DNA of 64,000 nucleotides from Bradyrhizobium sp. PSBB068 (GTDB lineage Bacteria; Pseudomonadota; Alphaproteobacteria; Rhizobiales; Xanthobacteraceae). Below are positions 20,002-29,384 of this stretch, one piece after another. Below the pieces are notes generated by a model. That model was not told the origin of the DNA, did not search any database, and saw only the letters and a program-made list of their open reading frames with translations. How positions within the stretch are numbered: the first letter of the stretch is position 1; the number at the start of each line of letters is the position of its first letter. Where the stretch lies: assembly GCA_016839165.1 (NCBI GenBank), contig CP069300.1:6076001-6140000 (forward strand), read 5' to 3'. The position numbers and the translations under genes are program-made.

Positions 20002-20747
20002 CCTGCCATCCCGTGCGTTGCTCGGGCGGCAGCCACCCGCTCGTCTTCCGCGGACTGGATATAGAACCCGGAATAGGTGTCGACGTAGCACAGATGATCG
20101 TGCACTTCCTTGACGCCGGCAGTATTCTCCGCGGCGACGATAGCGGCCTGCCTGGCCCGTTCGTCCATGATGACGCCCCGGAGGTGCACCACGCCGTTGT
20201 GGACCGAGACCTGCAGACCGAGCGGACACCAATTCGCAGAATCGAGCGCGCGCACGATGCGGTCGTAGATGTGCTTGTCGTCCGCCGTGGGGTCGGGAAT
20301 CTCGTGAGCGATGGACGCTACTGCCCGCAACAGATCGGATCGTGTAACAATGCCTACGAGCCGCCCGTCGCGCATCACCGGCAGCCGCTTGATGCTCTTC
20401 TTCTCCATCAGCCCAACCAGCTCTGACAAAGGCGCTTCTTCGGTCACGGTGACGGGATCATACGACATGATCTCTCCGACCCTCCGTCCGCGCTCGTGGA
20501 CGAAGTCCGTCGCCGCGCTGCCCGAGCCGAGAAGGAATCGAAGCCAGCGAGGGCGGCGGCGCTGCGTGCCGATCTCGCTTCGGCGCAAGAAATCGCTTTC
20601 CGACAGGATGCCGACCAACCTTCCGGCCGCATCGACCACCGGCAAGCCGCTGATGTGATGATCCAACATCAACTTGGCGGCATCGAGAATGGAGGCCTCG
20701 GTTCCGACCGTGATGACATGTCCCGCCATGATCTGATGTGCGCGCAC
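19998..20747 (-). CDS. Tandem CBS domains plus BON domain protein
   Basis: 249 residues from a GTG (AGGGAGA upstream), giving MRAHQIMAGH, which matches the start of its paralogue at 48623. Two CBS motifs (SGLPVVDAAGRLVGILSESD; KRLPVMRDGRLVGIVTRSD) form an adenosyl-nucleotide-binding pair, and a C-terminal BON domain follows (VSVHNGVVHLRGVIMDERARQAA). Such proteins may sense energy charge, with BON binding membrane or phospholipid; the exact role is unknown. The FixK box is centred 65 bases upstream. Confidence 0.88.
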   Translation of the reverse strand: MRAHQIMAGHVITVGTEASILDAAKLMLDHHISGLPVVDAAGRLVGILSESDFLRRSEIGTQRRRPRWLRFLLGSGSAATDFVHERGRRVGEIMSYDPVTVTEEAPLSELVGLMEKKSIKRLPVMRDGRLVGIVTRSDLLRAVASIAHEIPDPTADDKHIYDRIVRALDSANWCPLGLQVSVHNGVVHLRGVIMDERARQAAIVAAENTAGVKEVHDHLCYVDTYSGFYIQSAEDERVAAARATHGMAG

Positions 20748-20805
20748 TGCCGTTCTCCCTTCAAGGCTTGGCAGCAAACCCTCACATCAAATCGGTCTAT
20801 TCGCT

Positions 20806-20819
20806 TTGATCTTTCTCAA
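20806..20819. promoter_or_regulatory. FixK/FNR-type box before the CBS-BON gene
   Basis: TTGATCTTTCTCAA, centred 65 bases before the GTG start at 20747 (minus strand); it could also serve the weak reading frame at 20896 on the plus strand. Confidence 0.8.
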
Positions 20820-20895
20820 CGTCCGCTGTTGACGGGGATCGAGGCGCGGCAGCCCCTGATCGGAGATACGGGCGTCCCGTCGAGAGAAGAGAACC

Positions 20896-21075
20896 ACGCT
20901 GCAGAACCTGCTCGCCTCGATCGGAGTTCTCGCGATCGCTGTCGTGATCCTGGCCCGGATCCTCCTGTCGGCAGGGCGTCCCTTACTCAGGCAGCCTGCA
21001 GGAACTGGCAACCTGCCAACCGCGGACCGCTTTAGCCCGCGCGCGCCGATTGGTTCGCTCATGCGAAATCTTTGA
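20896..21075 (+). CDS. Possible small membrane protein with no standard start codon
   Basis: An open frame reads TLQNLLASIGVLAIAVVIL, a clear membrane helix, followed by a polar tail to the stop at 21073-21075. A purine-rich stretch (GAGAGAAGAGA, 20882-20892) lies three bases upstream of ACG then CTG, but no in-frame ATG, GTG or TTG exists after the preceding stop. Either the start is ACG or CTG, or an ATG has mutated. Its 3' end overlaps the next FixK box. Confidence 0.3.
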   Translation, partial: TLQNLLASIGVLAIAVVILARILLSAGRPLLRQPAGTGNLPTADRFSPRAPIGSLMRNL

Positions 21076-21085
21076 CCTGCGTCAA
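21072..21085. promoter_or_regulatory. FixK/FNR-type box before the 64-residue gene
   Basis: TTGACCTGCGTCAA, both half-sites perfect, centred 60 bases before the ATG at 21138 (plus strand). Confidence 0.8.
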
Positions 21086-21137
21086 TGCGGAGCTGTGCGC
21101 CGCCGCTAGAAAGTTGTCATCCGTCGGGATCGTGCAA

Positions 21138-21332
21138 ATGGCAGACGTAAGGGCTTGGCGCCCCATTCTATTCTTGTGTCCAAATACCGGTGATCGAGTT
21201 CAGGGCTTGCTTCCCGGCGACACATCCGAACCTGTGGCAGACGATTTGCATACGATTTCCTGCGCAGCGTGCGACGGCGTCCATTTCATCAACCTGAGAA
21301 CCGGTGCGGTTATCGGGTCTGAACGCGCTTAG
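21138..21332 (+). CDS. Small protein with paired cysteines
   Basis: 64 residues from MADVRAWRPI. It contains LFLCPNTGDRVQG and SCAACDGVHFINLRTGAVIG: a lone Cys then CxxC and a His, similar to a small zinc-ribbon or rubredoxin-like knuckle. No family name is known to me. The FixK box directly upstream supports low-oxygen induction. Confidence 0.65.
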   Translation: MADVRAWRPILFLCPNTGDRVQGLLPGDTSEPVADDLHTISCAACDGVHFINLRTGAVIGSERA

Positions 21333-21369
21333 GTTGTCGGCCAGCCGCTACGGGCCGGATGCCATCGAG

Positions 21370-21383
21370 TTGACACATATCAA
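21370..21383. promoter_or_regulatory. FixK/FNR-type box before the phasin operon
   Basis: TTGACACATATCAA, both half-sites perfect, centred about 63 bases before the phasin ATG at 21440. Confidence 0.82.
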
Positions 21384-21439
21384 CATACAAGCGCCGTCAG
21401 CATGGGAAGCAGAACCTCCCTCAACGAAGGATGTCGAAC

Positions 21440-21796
21440 ATGACAGACCGCAGCGAAACCCCTCCCATCGCCGACGCCATCCAGAGCACCGCGAAACGGG
21501 CGATGGCCGTACAATCGGAATTTTCGGAGAAGCTGATCGAGGCGAATCAGCATTGGTTCGAGCAGATCCAGATCGAATCAAACGAAGCCTGGGAGCTGTT
21601 CCGCAAGTTCAACTCCACTGCCTCCGTGGCAGAGAAGATCACCGCTCTGCAGGACTGGACCAAGGGCGTCACGGCGCGCACCGCGCAGGATGCAACGTAC
21701 GCGATCGAGATCGCGCGCTCGCTCGGTTTCATCGAGCTCAACCTGTTTGGGCGACGGACCGGTGGCGCCGACCGGGCGGCTCAGGAGGCTGCCTGA
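21440..21796 (+). CDS. Phasin-family protein
   Basis: 118 residues from MTDRSETPPIAD (an in-frame ATG at 21431 abuts the AAGG site too closely). It is amphipathic and helical throughout (TAKRAMAVQSEFSEKLIEAN, FRKFNSTASVAEKITALQDW), which is the Phasin_2 pattern. Phasins coat polyhydroxybutyrate granules; the synthase phaC and reductase phaB are 22-26 kb away in the same window. It forms an operon with the next gene. Confidence 0.82.
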   Translation: MTDRSETPPIADAIQSTAKRAMAVQSEFSEKLIEANQHWFEQIQIESNEAWELFRKFNSTASVAEKITALQDWTKGVTARTAQDATYAIEIARSLGFIELNLFGRRTGGADRAAQEAA

Positions 21797-21797
21797 C

Positions 21798-22025
21798 GTG
21801 CCAGCACACGATGCTCCAGAGCGCCCGGAGGCCCGCGCCAGCGAGACATGGGAGGGGGTCGCCACCGCCCCCTTCGATCGAGACCTCGAGCTCGCCGTCA
21901 TCGAAGGTAACGCCATTCACAAGCTCGTCTTTCCCTGCCGTCGGACTCTAGGTGGCTGGGTGAAGTCAGGGACCGTCGAGCGTATCGTGGTGCAGCCGAC
22001 GCACTGGCGCTCTTGGGCCAAGTAG
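21798..22025 (+). CDS. Small soluble protein, paralogue of the 81-residue protein at 10451
   Basis: 75 residues from a GTG one base after the phasin stop, with AGGAGG at 21783-21788. It shares APFDRDLELAVIEG, LVFPCRR, GW and PTHWRSW with the protein at 10451. Alternating hydrophobics suggest a small beta fold. Function unknown; position implies co-expression with the phasin under FixK control. Confidence 0.65.
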   Translation: MPAHDAPERPEARASETWEGVATAPFDRDLELAVIEGNAIHKLVFPCRRTLGGWVKSGTVERIVVQPTHWRSWAK

Positions 22026-22115
22026 GTTACGTCACCTGCCGCATTAGGCGGCCAGTGGCTTCCAGCGCTCGAACGTTGTAATGTTGGATGGTTCGAGGGC
22101 TTTGCCCGGGGGAAT

Positions 22116-23546
22116 ATGTCCGACAGCATCTGGTACCGCTATGGCACTGCCGCGGCAGCGGTCGCCCTCGTATTTGCAGTGCGCGCGGGCATGGACAACT
22201 ATTTCGAGGATCGCTCCTTCACGATCATCTATGTTCCCGCCGTGCTGTTTGCCGCTTTCGCCGGTGGCCGCGGTCCGGCGATCCTTACCACGCTTCTTTG
22301 TCTTCTCATCAGCGCCAAGTTCCTGGGCAGAAGTCTGGTCACTGAGCCCGGAAATCTGATCGATATCGGGTGCTTTACGATCCTTGGTCCGATCCTTGGC
22401 TTCATGGGTGACCGCCTGCTGAGGGAGAGCGATCAAGCCCGAAATCGCCAGGCCCATCTGCAGTCGATCCTGGATACCGTCCCGGACGCGATGATCGTGA
22501 TCGACGACCATGGCAGCATTCGTTCGTTCAGCGCGGCGGCCGAGCGCCTGTTTGGCTGGAAAACGGACCAGGTCATCGGAAAGAACATTTCGAGCCTGAT
22601 GCCGCAACCTTATCGCGGCGAGCACGACCGGTATCTCGAACGCTATCTCACAACTGGCGAGCGACGCATCATCGGCATCGGCCGCATCGTGGTCGGAGAG
22701 CGGAGTGACGGCTCGACCTTTCCGATGGAGCTTGCCGTCGGCGAAGCCAAGGTACGCGGTGAGCGCTTCTTCACCGGCTTTATCCGGGATCTCACCGAAC
22801 GTCGTGCGCAGGAGCGGCGGCTTCAGGAACTGCAATCGGAGCTGGTCCATGTGTCCCGATTGACCGCAATGGGCGAAATGGCATCGTCCATCGCCCATGA
22901 GATCAACCAGCCGCTATCGGCCATCACCAACTACATGCGCGGCGCGAAGGCACTGTTGGTCCCGGAGATGCCGGACGCGATGCGCATTCGAGACGCGCTC
23001 GAGCGTGCCGCGCAGCAAGCATTGCGGGCCGGCAACATCATCAAGCGCCTGCGCGAGTTCGTTGCCAAGGGCGAAACCCAGCACTCCGTGGAGAGCCCGG
23101 TCACGCTGCTCGAGGAGGCCGTCGCGCTGGCGCTGCTCGGTGCCAAGGAGCAAGGGGTTCGGGTGGCGATCCGCAGCGACCGCGACATACCCTCGATCAT
23201 CGTCGACAAGATCCAGATCCAGCAGGTGGTGCTGAACCTGGTTCGTAATGCGATCGAGGCGATGGCTTCCAGTCCGCGCCGCGAACTGACGGTGGGAGTC
23301 ACCAAGACGGATGGCGTGGCGACATTCATTGTGGCCGACACCGGGCCCGGGATCAGCCCCGATGTTGCTGACCGCTTGTTCCAACCCTTCATCACGACGA
23401 AAGAAAACGGGATGGGCGTGGGCCTCTCGATCTGCAGGACGATCGTCGAATCCCATGGTGGGCGCATCGTTGCGTTGCCAAACGCCGGCGGAGGTACGGT
23501 TTTTCAATTTACCCTCCCGTTTGCGGAGGACGGAGAAGAAGCATGA
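22116..23546 (+). CDS. fixL: Oxygen-sensing histidine kinase FixL
   Basis: 476 residues after GGGGGA. The N-terminus has several membrane segments (residues 10-95), followed by a haem-binding PAS domain. Aligned from memory with Bradyrhizobium FixL, His170 matches the haem ligand His200, and Arg176 and Arg190 match Arg206 and Arg220; the position of His214 is Arg184 here. The kinase part has the phosphate-accepting His261 ([10 protein letters not shown]) and the N, G1 and G2 boxes ([25 protein letters not shown]). It phosphorylates FixJ when oxygen leaves the haem. It overlaps fixJ by four bases. Confidence 0.95.
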   Translation: MSDSIWYRYGTAAAAVALVFAVRAGMDNYFEDRSFTIIYVPAVLFAAFAGGRGPAILTTLLCLLISAKFLGRSLVTEPGNLIDIGCFTILGPILGFMGDRLLRESDQARNRQAHLQSILDTVPDAMIVIDDHGSIRSFSAAAERLFGWKTDQVIGKNISSLMPQPYRGEHDRYLERYLTTGERRIIGIGRIVVGERSDGSTFPMELAVGEAKVRGERFFTGFIRDLTERRAQERRLQELQSELVHVSRLTAMGEMASSIAHEINQPLSAITNYMRGAKALLVPEMPDAMRIRDALERAAQQALRAGNIIKRLREFVAKGETQHSVESPVTLLEEAVALALLGAKEQGVRVAIRSDRDIPSIIVDKIQIQQVVLNLVRNAIEAMASSPRRELTVGVTKTDGVATFIVADTGPGISPDVADRLFQPFITTKENGMGVGLSICRTIVESHGGRIVALPNAGGGTVFQFTLPFAEDGEEA

Positions 23547-24151
23547 CGACGCGCCGCACGATCCTTGTTATCGACGATGACCCCGCGATGCGGGATTCGC
23601 TCGCCTTTCTGCTCGATGTCAACGGCTTTTCCGTAACGACTCATGAGACAGCCGCCGATTTCCTCGATCATTTCGGGAGAAGCAACGTCGATTGCGTCGT
23701 ATCCGATATCCGCATGCCCGGCATGACCGGCCTCGACCTGGTCCGCAAGCTTAAGGCCGATGCAGTGGCATGTCCGGTCATCCTGATGACAGGACATGGC
23801 GATGTCGCACTCGCCGTCGAGGCCATGAAGGCAGGTGCGATCGACTTTATCGAAAAGCCGTTCGAGGACGAGGTGCTTCTGCACGCAATCCGCGATGCCC
23901 TGGACTCGCAGCCAGCCAAACCGGCAGACGACACCGCCAAGCGCCAGGCGGAGACACGTCTCGCGGACCTGACACCCCGCGAGCGCGACGTTCTGAGAGG
24001 CCTGTTGGCGGGAAAGATCAACAAGGTGATCGCCCACGACCTCGGCATTAGTCCGCGGACGGTCGAAGTCTACCGCGCAAACCTGATGGCCAAGACCAGT
24101 GTCCGCAGCATGTCGGAACTCATGCGGATCGCGATCGCAGCTGGGCTGTAG
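23543..24151 (+). CDS. fixJ: Response regulator FixJ (NarL/LuxR type)
   Basis: 202 residues. A receiver domain with phospho-acceptor Asp55 ([10 protein letters not shown]) and the conserved Lys (DFIEKPF) is followed by a LuxR-type helix-turn-helix ([31 protein letters not shown]). FixJ-P activates fixK and, in some species, nifA. It overlaps fixL (ATGA), and no FixK box precedes the pair. FixJ-like half-sites are seen before fixK in this window. Confidence 0.95.
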   Translation: MTTRRTILVIDDDPAMRDSLAFLLDVNGFSVTTHETAADFLDHFGRSNVDCVVSDIRMPGMTGLDLVRKLKADAVACPVILMTGHGDVALAVEAMKAGAIDFIEKPFEDEVLLHAIRDALDSQPAKPADDTAKRQAETRLADLTPRERDVLRGLLAGKINKVIAHDLGISPRTVEVYRANLMAKTSVRSMSELMRIAIAAGL

Positions 24152-24210
24152 AGATCGGTCGCAAGGCAAGCACGGCTTTGCGAGCAGCCTCGCACATCGA
24201 GGTGCCGCCG

Positions 24211-26205
24211 CTAGGCGGCGGCGGGCCGAGCTCGCTCAGCCGCGAGTATCGCAGTCAGTTCCTGCTCGATCTCGGCTGTCAGATTCAAACTGATCAACAC
24301 CGAGCCACGATCCATACGCGCCACGACACCGCCAAGCCGGAATGAAAGTCCGTCGATCGCCAGTTCGACAGGCTCGCCGATCATTGCGTCCGGCAGTTCG
24401 CACTCAATCGACACCGCCCCCAACGACACATCACGAACTTCAATGCGCCTCGTCTCGCCGCGACGCGCCAGCGTGCCGGCCCGCTGGAAGACAACACGCG
24501 ACCCGGCCCGGCGGTCGACATCTGTCGTCGAGGTACGGATGACACGAATAAGCGTCGTGCGCAGCTCGGTTACATTCTCCGCGATTGCCGCCGATCCGTC
24601 GTGTATTTCCGATGCCCGCCGTCCGGTTTCCACCGCTTCTGCCGAGACCGATGCAATCTGGGATGCGACCTCGCGGGCAGCGTGCGAGGTCTCTTCGACC
24701 GTCCGCGAGATATCGGCCGTGACCATGTTTTGCTCTTCGACCGCGACGGAGATCGCAGCCGACACGGATTCGACGCTGCGGATCATCTCGCCAATGGTGG
24801 TCATGGATGCAACCGAGGCATGCGTCGCCTCCTGGATCTCCGCGATCTGCTGAGCAATCTCACTCGTTGCCTTCGCCGTCTGTTCGGCGAGCGACTTCAC
24901 TTCAGCCGCAACGACCGCGAAACCGCGGCCGGCAGTTCCGGCACGCGCGGCCTCGATCGTGGCGTTCAATGCCAGGAGGTTTGTCTGGCCGGCAATTTCG
25001 CTGATCAGGCTCGTTACCGTTCCCACTTTCGAGGCAGCTTCCGACAGCTTGGCGATCGTGGCCTGGGCTTGCGTCGATGCCGTCACGGCCTCCAGCGTCA
25101 ACGAACGCGATGTCCCCACCTGATCGGCGATCCGCGAGATCGATGCGGCGAGCTGTGAGGATGCCTTTGCGACGGTCTGCGCGTTGGTGAGCGCCTCTTC
25201 GGCTGCGGCCGCGACACTGCTGCTGTTCCTCTCCAGCGTGAGCGCCGTATCCTTCATCATCGACGCGTTTCTGGCCATCCGATCCGTACCGGACGCAACC
25301 TCGCCGACAGCGGCTTTGGTGGCATTCTCGACGTTCTCGGCCATCTTCCGCAGCGCCGATGCCCTGGCTTCCTCGGCCGCGCGCCGCCTCTCTTCGTCCT
25401 GCTTCGCCTCGTCGCGCACCTTTTCGGCAGCCTTGATCCTGAACCGTTCGATCGAGCGGGCCATGTCGCCCAGCTCGTCGCGCCGCTCGAGTCCCGGGAG
25501 CACCATGTCGAAATCCCCCCTACTCAAACGGTTGAGGGCGCCCGTCATGGTGGCAAGGGACGCGGATACCCGCCGGGCAAGCAGCAGGGTTGTCAGTCCA
25601 ACGGACAGCACGATCGCCGCAGCGACCATGATGACGCTTCTGGCCTGCTCCCAGAGCTGGGCCTGAAGATCGTCGATGTACACGCCCGTTCCGATCACCC
25701 AATTCCACGGTCGAAAGCCTGCGACAAACGACAGCTTCGGCTGCGGCGCATCCAGCCCCGGCTTTGGCCATTGATAGTCGACAAACCCCTCGCCTTGCCG
25801 TTTCACGATCTCGGCAAATTCGACAAACAGCCGCTTGCCTGTCGGATCCTTGATGTCACGCAAATCCGTGCCGTCGAGCTCCGGCTTGATCGGATGCTTG
25901 ATCATCGTGGGTCCTAGATCGTTTATCCAGAAATAGTCTCCGTTCCCGAACCGTAGCGCGCCGATCCTGGCCGCTGCATTGCGGCGAGCAGTTTCGTCGG
26001 CAACTCCCCTGCCCGCGACAGCAGCGTGCTCCTCCTGCGCGATGTTCAGAGCCAATTGAATAAGGTGCCTCAGCTCGCTCTGCCGCTGGCCGCGCAAGGC
26101 GTCTGCGAGAGAGCTCGTCTGCACAACGGCAAGGCCGGTAAGTCCGCAAAGGCTGAGCCCGATGATTGCGTAGATGCGCTGCGCCAGAGAGATTCTGAGT
26201 TTCAT
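24211..26205 (-). CDS. Methyl-accepting chemotaxis protein with C-terminal PilZ domain
   Basis: 664 residues from [12 protein letters not shown] first membrane helix is followed by a single-Cache sensor domain ([20 protein letters not shown]), a second membrane helix, HAMP, and a long signalling coiled coil whose tip reads [23 protein letters not shown]. About 100 extra C-terminal residues ([12 protein letters not shown] ... [18 protein letters not shown]) look like PilZ, which binds cyclic-di-GMP through an RxxxR and (D/N)xSxxG pattern. This would couple taxis to cyclic-di-GMP. It converges on fixJ. TACTTAG, not a FixK box, lies upstream. Confidence 0.9.
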   Translation of the reverse strand: MKLRISLAQRIYAIIGLSLCGLTGLAVVQTSSLADALRGQRQSELRHLIQLALNIAQEEHAAVAGRGVADETARRNAAARIGALRFGNGDYFWINDLGPTMIKHPIKPELDGTDLRDIKDPTGKRLFVEFAEIVKRQGEGFVDYQWPKPGLDAPQPKLSFVAGFRPWNWVIGTGVYIDDLQAQLWEQARSVIMVAAAIVLSVGLTTLLLARRVSASLATMTGALNRLSRGDFDMVLPGLERRDELGDMARSIERFRIKAAEKVRDEAKQDEERRRAAEEARASALRKMAENVENATKAAVGEVASGTDRMARNASMMKDTALTLERNSSSVAAAAEEALTNAQTVAKASSQLAASISRIADQVGTSRSLTLEAVTASTQAQATIAKLSEAASKVGTVTSLISEIAGQTNLLALNATIEAARAGTAGRGFAVVAAEVKSLAEQTAKATSEIAQQIAEIQEATHASVASMTTIGEMIRSVESVSAAISVAVEEQNMVTADISRTVEETSHAAREVASQIASVSAEAVETGRRASEIHDGSAAIAENVTELRTTLIRVIRTSTTDVDRRAGSRVVFQRAGTLARRGETRRIEVRDVSLGAVSIECELPDAMIGEPVELAIDGLSFRLGGVVARMDRGSVLISLNLTAEIEQELTAILAAERARPAAA

Positions 26206-26260
26206 TTTCTTGTCACCAGCCAAAGGCCCGTCCGAACTGATGAGGACTATTGAGCCGCAC

Positions 26261-26267
26261 TACTTAG
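26261..26267 (-). promoter_or_regulatory. FixJ-like half-site before the chemoreceptor gene
   Basis: TACTTAG on the plus strand; reading toward the chemoreceptor the sequence is CTAAGTAG. It lies 56 bases upstream of the ATG. The same 7-mer occurs before fixK and before the gene at 33275. Confidence 0.4.
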
Positions 26268-26355
26268 TTCACGTAAAGCGCACTATCGGAATTCAGCAAC
26301 GGACCGATAATTTATTGATTGGACACGGCAAGAAGCCGCATCCAAATCCGGGCTA

Positions 26356-26604
26356 TCACCAACCGGACGACGGATGACCGGTCGGCGGCCGGTGACAAGC
26401 GTTGGTCGGGAGCGGTATCGAACCGACCTCGATCATCAAGCAGTGTTCCTGCGCGACGGCAAACTGCTTGAGCAGTTGATCATGCTGCTGCTTCAGCGTC
26501 GCACGGGCACATCCCGCCGGGCACGCAGCGACGAGTTCGCCGACCTGAACGATCTGCAGCTCGAGCATCCGCATGATCTTTTGGATGGAGTGGTAAGCGT
26601 CCAT
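26356..26604 (-). CDS. Small hypothetical helical protein
   Basis: 82 residues from MDAYHSIQKIMRM, with GGGAGAGG upstream. The first 60 residues form a helical region with cysteines (VAACPAGCARATLKQQHDQLLKQF). The last 20 are Pro/His-rich. No family recognised. It could be served by the FixK box at 26758 about 150 bases upstream. Confidence 0.5.
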   Translation of the reverse strand: MDAYHSIQKIMRMLELQIVQVGELVAACPAGCARATLKQQHDQLLKQFAVAQEHCLMIEVGSIPLPTNACHRPPTGHPSSGW

Positions 26605-26757
26605 GGCTGGCCGCCTCTCCCAATGCTGCTGCTGGCTTGATCCCGGAAAGCGTACAACTTTTCCCACTACCATCTCCAATCCAACGATGGGGGAAGAATG
26701 CATTCTGGCATCCCCTCCCTTGAACCAGACATTTTGTCTGGAAGCAGAAAGTCCGCA

Positions 26758-26771
26758 TTGATCCAGGTCAA
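26758..26771. promoter_or_regulatory. FixK/FNR-type box in the 26.6-26.9 kb spacer
   Basis: TTGATCCAGGTCAA, both half-sites perfect. It lies about 160 bases from the genes on both sides (ATGs at 26604 minus and 26929 plus). The 323-base spacer holds nothing else I could recognise. Confidence 0.75.
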
Positions 26772-26928
26772 AACGAACGTCCCGTTGCAGATGAGCTAGA
26801 TCAAAGGAGCAGCTGCGGTGTCATGCACTGATGCACAGCGTCCCGGTCTCACCGGGCCGCGACATCAAGAACGCCAATACGAGGAAACGCACGCTATTAC
26901 CGGAGCAGTGGATCCGAGGGAGGGATCG

Positions 26929-27183
26929 ATGGAAGAGATCACGCATTTCATTGCAGTGCCATATGACCGGGCCGACCGTGAGCTCGTTTCAGGTCAGCAG
27001 ATCAAATGCGCTAACCCCAGTTCGGCGATAGAGCACGCCAAGCACTTGTGGAAGACATTCGGTCATGCCGGGGCTGCCGCGATTGTCCGTACCGGCCATC
27101 CAGAAACCAGAACCATGGTGCTGAGGACCTACGGCATGGTGCCACACGACCTGGAGCAGGAGCCTCGGCGGGTCGCGAGCTGA
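26929..27183 (+). CDS. Small hypothetical protein
   Basis: 84 residues after GAGGGAGGGA. It reads as a compact alpha/beta domain (ITHFIAVPYDRADRELV, SSAIEHAKHLWKTFGHAGAAAIVRTG) and resembles the short proteins of unknown function often found near hemN and stress genes in Bradyrhizobium. No catalytic motif seen. The FixK box at 26758 lies upstream in its direction. Confidence 0.65.
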   Translation: MEEITHFIAVPYDRADRELVSGQQIKCANPSSAIEHAKHLWKTFGHAGAAAIVRTGHPETRTMVLRTYGMVPHDLEQEPRRVAS

Positions 27184-27257
27184 CACGGACGACTTGTTCG
27201 CGCGAAACACGTCCGCATGACGAGGTTTCGCCGCCGGCGGTATCCCGTCAAGTCGAA

Positions 27258-27271
27258 TTGACCTGACGCAA
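27258..27271. promoter_or_regulatory. FixK/FNR-type box before hemN
   Basis: TTGACCTGACGCAA (TTGA-N6-GCAA), centred 56 bases before the hemN ATG. hemN genes are known FixK2 targets in Bradyrhizobium diazoefficiens. Confidence 0.8.
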
Positions 27272-27320
27272 GGTTCGCACACGCTGGATCCTGCATTTTC
27301 CATGGAAAGAAAGGGCAGAC

Positions 27321-28673
27321 ATGCGCTCGGATCTCGCACGACAATACGGACAGGATCGGCTTCCCCGCTATACGAGCTATCCGACTGCGCCGCACTTCGG
27401 CCCCGCGATCGGTGTTGCAGATTATCGGAGATGGCTCAGATCCATTCCCACACGGCGCCCCGCCTCGATCTACCTGCATGTACCTTTCTGCCGATCCATG
27501 TGCTGGTACTGCGGCTGCCACACCTCGGTGATGAGGCGAGACGAACCAATTGCCCTTTACACCTCTGGCTTGCGCACCGAGGCGCATCTTGTCGCCGAAA
27601 CCATCGGCCAGCGCCTCCCGGTCTCACACATCCACTTCGGCGGCGGTACGCCGACGATCATGGCGCCGGAGGCGTTCGCCGACCTCGTCGGCGCGCTGCG
27701 CTATTCCTACTTCGTGCTGCCTGATGCTGAGATCGCGGTCGAGATCGATCCGCGCACCCTCACGGAGCCGATGGCCGAGGCTCTCGGCTTCAGCGGCGTC
27801 AACCGCACAAGCCTCGGCGTACAGAGCTTCGATCCCGATGTCCAACGCGCCATCAACCGCATGCAGAGTTTCGAGCAGACGGCAACATGCGTCGAACGTT
27901 TGCGGCGGGCCGGCATCGACAAGCTCAACTTCGATCTCCTCTATGGGCTGCCGCTCCAGACCGTGGATTCGTGCCTGGATACGGTCGCCAAATGCATCGA
28001 GCTCCGTCCCGACCGCTTCTCGGTGTTCGGCTACGCGCACATTCCGTCGTTCAAGAAGCACCAGCGTGCGATCGATGAAAGCATGCTTCCCGGCAGCGCA
28101 GACCGCCATCTGCAATCGGAAGCGATTGCAGATGCCCTCGTCGGCGCCGGCTACGTGCGCATCGGCTTCGATCACTTCGCTCTGCCGGAGGATGGTCTCG
28201 CGGTGGCGAAACAGGACGGCCGGCTGCGCCGGAACTTCCAGGGTTACACGGACGATTGCGCGGAAACGCTGATTGGCCTCGGCGCCAGCGCCATCGGACG
28301 CACGCCGCATGGGTTCGTGCAGAACGCCGTCGCGATCCGCGATTATCTGGCCTGCGTCGCCGAAGACCGACTCGCAATCGTGAAGGGCTATGCATTCACC
28401 GATGACGACCGCTTCAGAGCCGACATCATCGAGCGGGTCATGTGCGACATGGCTGTCGACCTCTCGCAAATCGCCCTGTCTCACGGCCGGGATCCGCAGA
28501 CCGCGATCGTCGATCGACGACGGCTCGAGAGCTTGATCGCAGACGGCGCGATAACCGTGGACGACGGCCGGGTCTTCGTAAGCCACGGAGCGGAATTCCT
28601 GGTTCGCAGCGTCGCCGCCGCATTCGACGCCCACCTCGCGCGTTCGGTAGCAACTCACAGCCGGGCTGTCTGA
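27321..28673 (+). CDS. hemN: Oxygen-independent coproporphyrinogen III dehydrogenase
   Basis: 450 residues. It is a radical-SAM enzyme: the [4Fe-4S] cysteines are Cys57, Cys61 and Cys64 (FCRSMCWYCGCH, CxxxCxxC), followed by HFGGGTPTI and the HemN C-terminal domain. It converts coproporphyrinogen III to protoporphyrinogen IX without oxygen, supplying haem for the cbb3 oxidase and FixL. The full length and the Tyr-rich N-terminus (RYTSYPTAPHF) fit true HemN rather than HemW. Confidence 0.95.
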   Translation: MRSDLARQYGQDRLPRYTSYPTAPHFGPAIGVADYRRWLRSIPTRRPASIYLHVPFCRSMCWYCGCHTSVMRRDEPIALYTSGLRTEAHLVAETIGQRLPVSHIHFGGGTPTIMAPEAFADLVGALRYSYFVLPDAEIAVEIDPRTLTEPMAEALGFSGVNRTSLGVQSFDPDVQRAINRMQSFEQTATCVERLRRAGIDKLNFDLLYGLPLQTVDSCLDTVAKCIELRPDRFSVFGYAHIPSFKKHQRAIDESMLPGSADRHLQSEAIADALVGAGYVRIGFDHFALPEDGLAVAKQDGRLRRNFQGYTDDCAETLIGLGASAIGRTPHGFVQNAVAIRDYLACVAEDRLAIVKGYAFTDDDRFRADIIERVMCDMAVDLSQIALSHGRDPQTAIVDRRRLESLIADGAITVDDGRVFVSHGAEFLVRSVAAAFDAHLARSVATHSRAV

Positions 28674-28809
28674 CCACGCTCCAGGACGATCGACAGATTT
28701 CCGGCGAAGAAGTTGCGCTGGCTCAGATCGCGGCGAAGCGTGACATGCTTGAAGACCTCACTGGCACGAGCAGCTCATTCTCCCTGGAGGTTGTCTCGAT
28801 ACTCAATGC

Positions 28810-28835
28810 CCGGCCGCTTCGGCCGGCTCTTTTTT
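28810..28835 (+). terminator. Rho-independent terminator downstream of hemN
   Basis: CCGGCCG (28810-28816), loop CTT, CGGCCGG (28820-28826), then CTCTTTTTT. A textbook stem and T-run, 137 bases after the hemN stop. Confidence 0.85.
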
Positions 28836-29243
28836 GCCTCCGCGCGAGTTGGCGCAAGAGCGGCGCCGGAGCCATCGGGAAGCAATGTTTCCCGCAACCA
28901 TGTAGCTGCTACGGCCGAACGTGGGTACACCCTCTGCGGGTCTGGCGGCCGATGGGTGACGGCTTCGCGGTACCCTTATGTCCTGCTCTTCGCCCGAGCT
29001 CCGCTCCGTGTTGTGGCGTGAGAAGCGCGTGCAGCTCGTATCCCCAGGGCTTCGCGAACATCATCGTCTTCAACAACATCCAGGAACCATCGGCGATCGG
29101 CGGAATCTTCGCAACGGACATTCGCGGTGTCCTCGTGGCGTGACGCTGGCTGCACGATAGGGAGTTTCACCGGGTGGGTCATGGCAACGCTCGTCAGAAT
29201 GAGAGAACACCTGCCAACATCTGCAATGACCCGCACCGGTGCA

Positions 29244-29257
29244 TTGAGCATCGTCAA
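29244..29257. promoter_or_regulatory. FixK/FNR-type box, distal, before phosphoketolase
   Basis: TTGAGCATCGTCAA, both half-sites perfect, but 212 bases before the phosphoketolase ATG. It may serve a long leader or an unrecognised small transcript. Confidence 0.65.
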
Positions 29258-29370
29258 TTCGCAGGCATGACACGACGTGCCCTTCCGGGAAGTGGCCGCG
29301 ACCGGGGTCTCGCAGTATCAGGTTCCACTTCGAGGCAATCTAGCCCGGTGGCGCGGATTGACACGCATGT

Positions 29371-29384
29371 TTGCGCTGGCTCAA
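29371..29384. promoter_or_regulatory. FixK/FNR-type box, proximal, before phosphoketolase
   Basis: TTGCGCTGGCTCAA (TTGC-N6-TCAA), centred 91 bases before the phosphoketolase ATG. Confidence 0.6.

Noticed and set aside
20787..21062. 91-codon minus-strand frame
   Set aside because: Arg-rich, without ribosome site, and opposite a better membrane-helix frame.
28713..29143. Several open frames between hemN and phosphoketolase
   Set aside because: Composition changes within each frame, none has a ribosome site and the terminator at 28810-28835 cuts through them.
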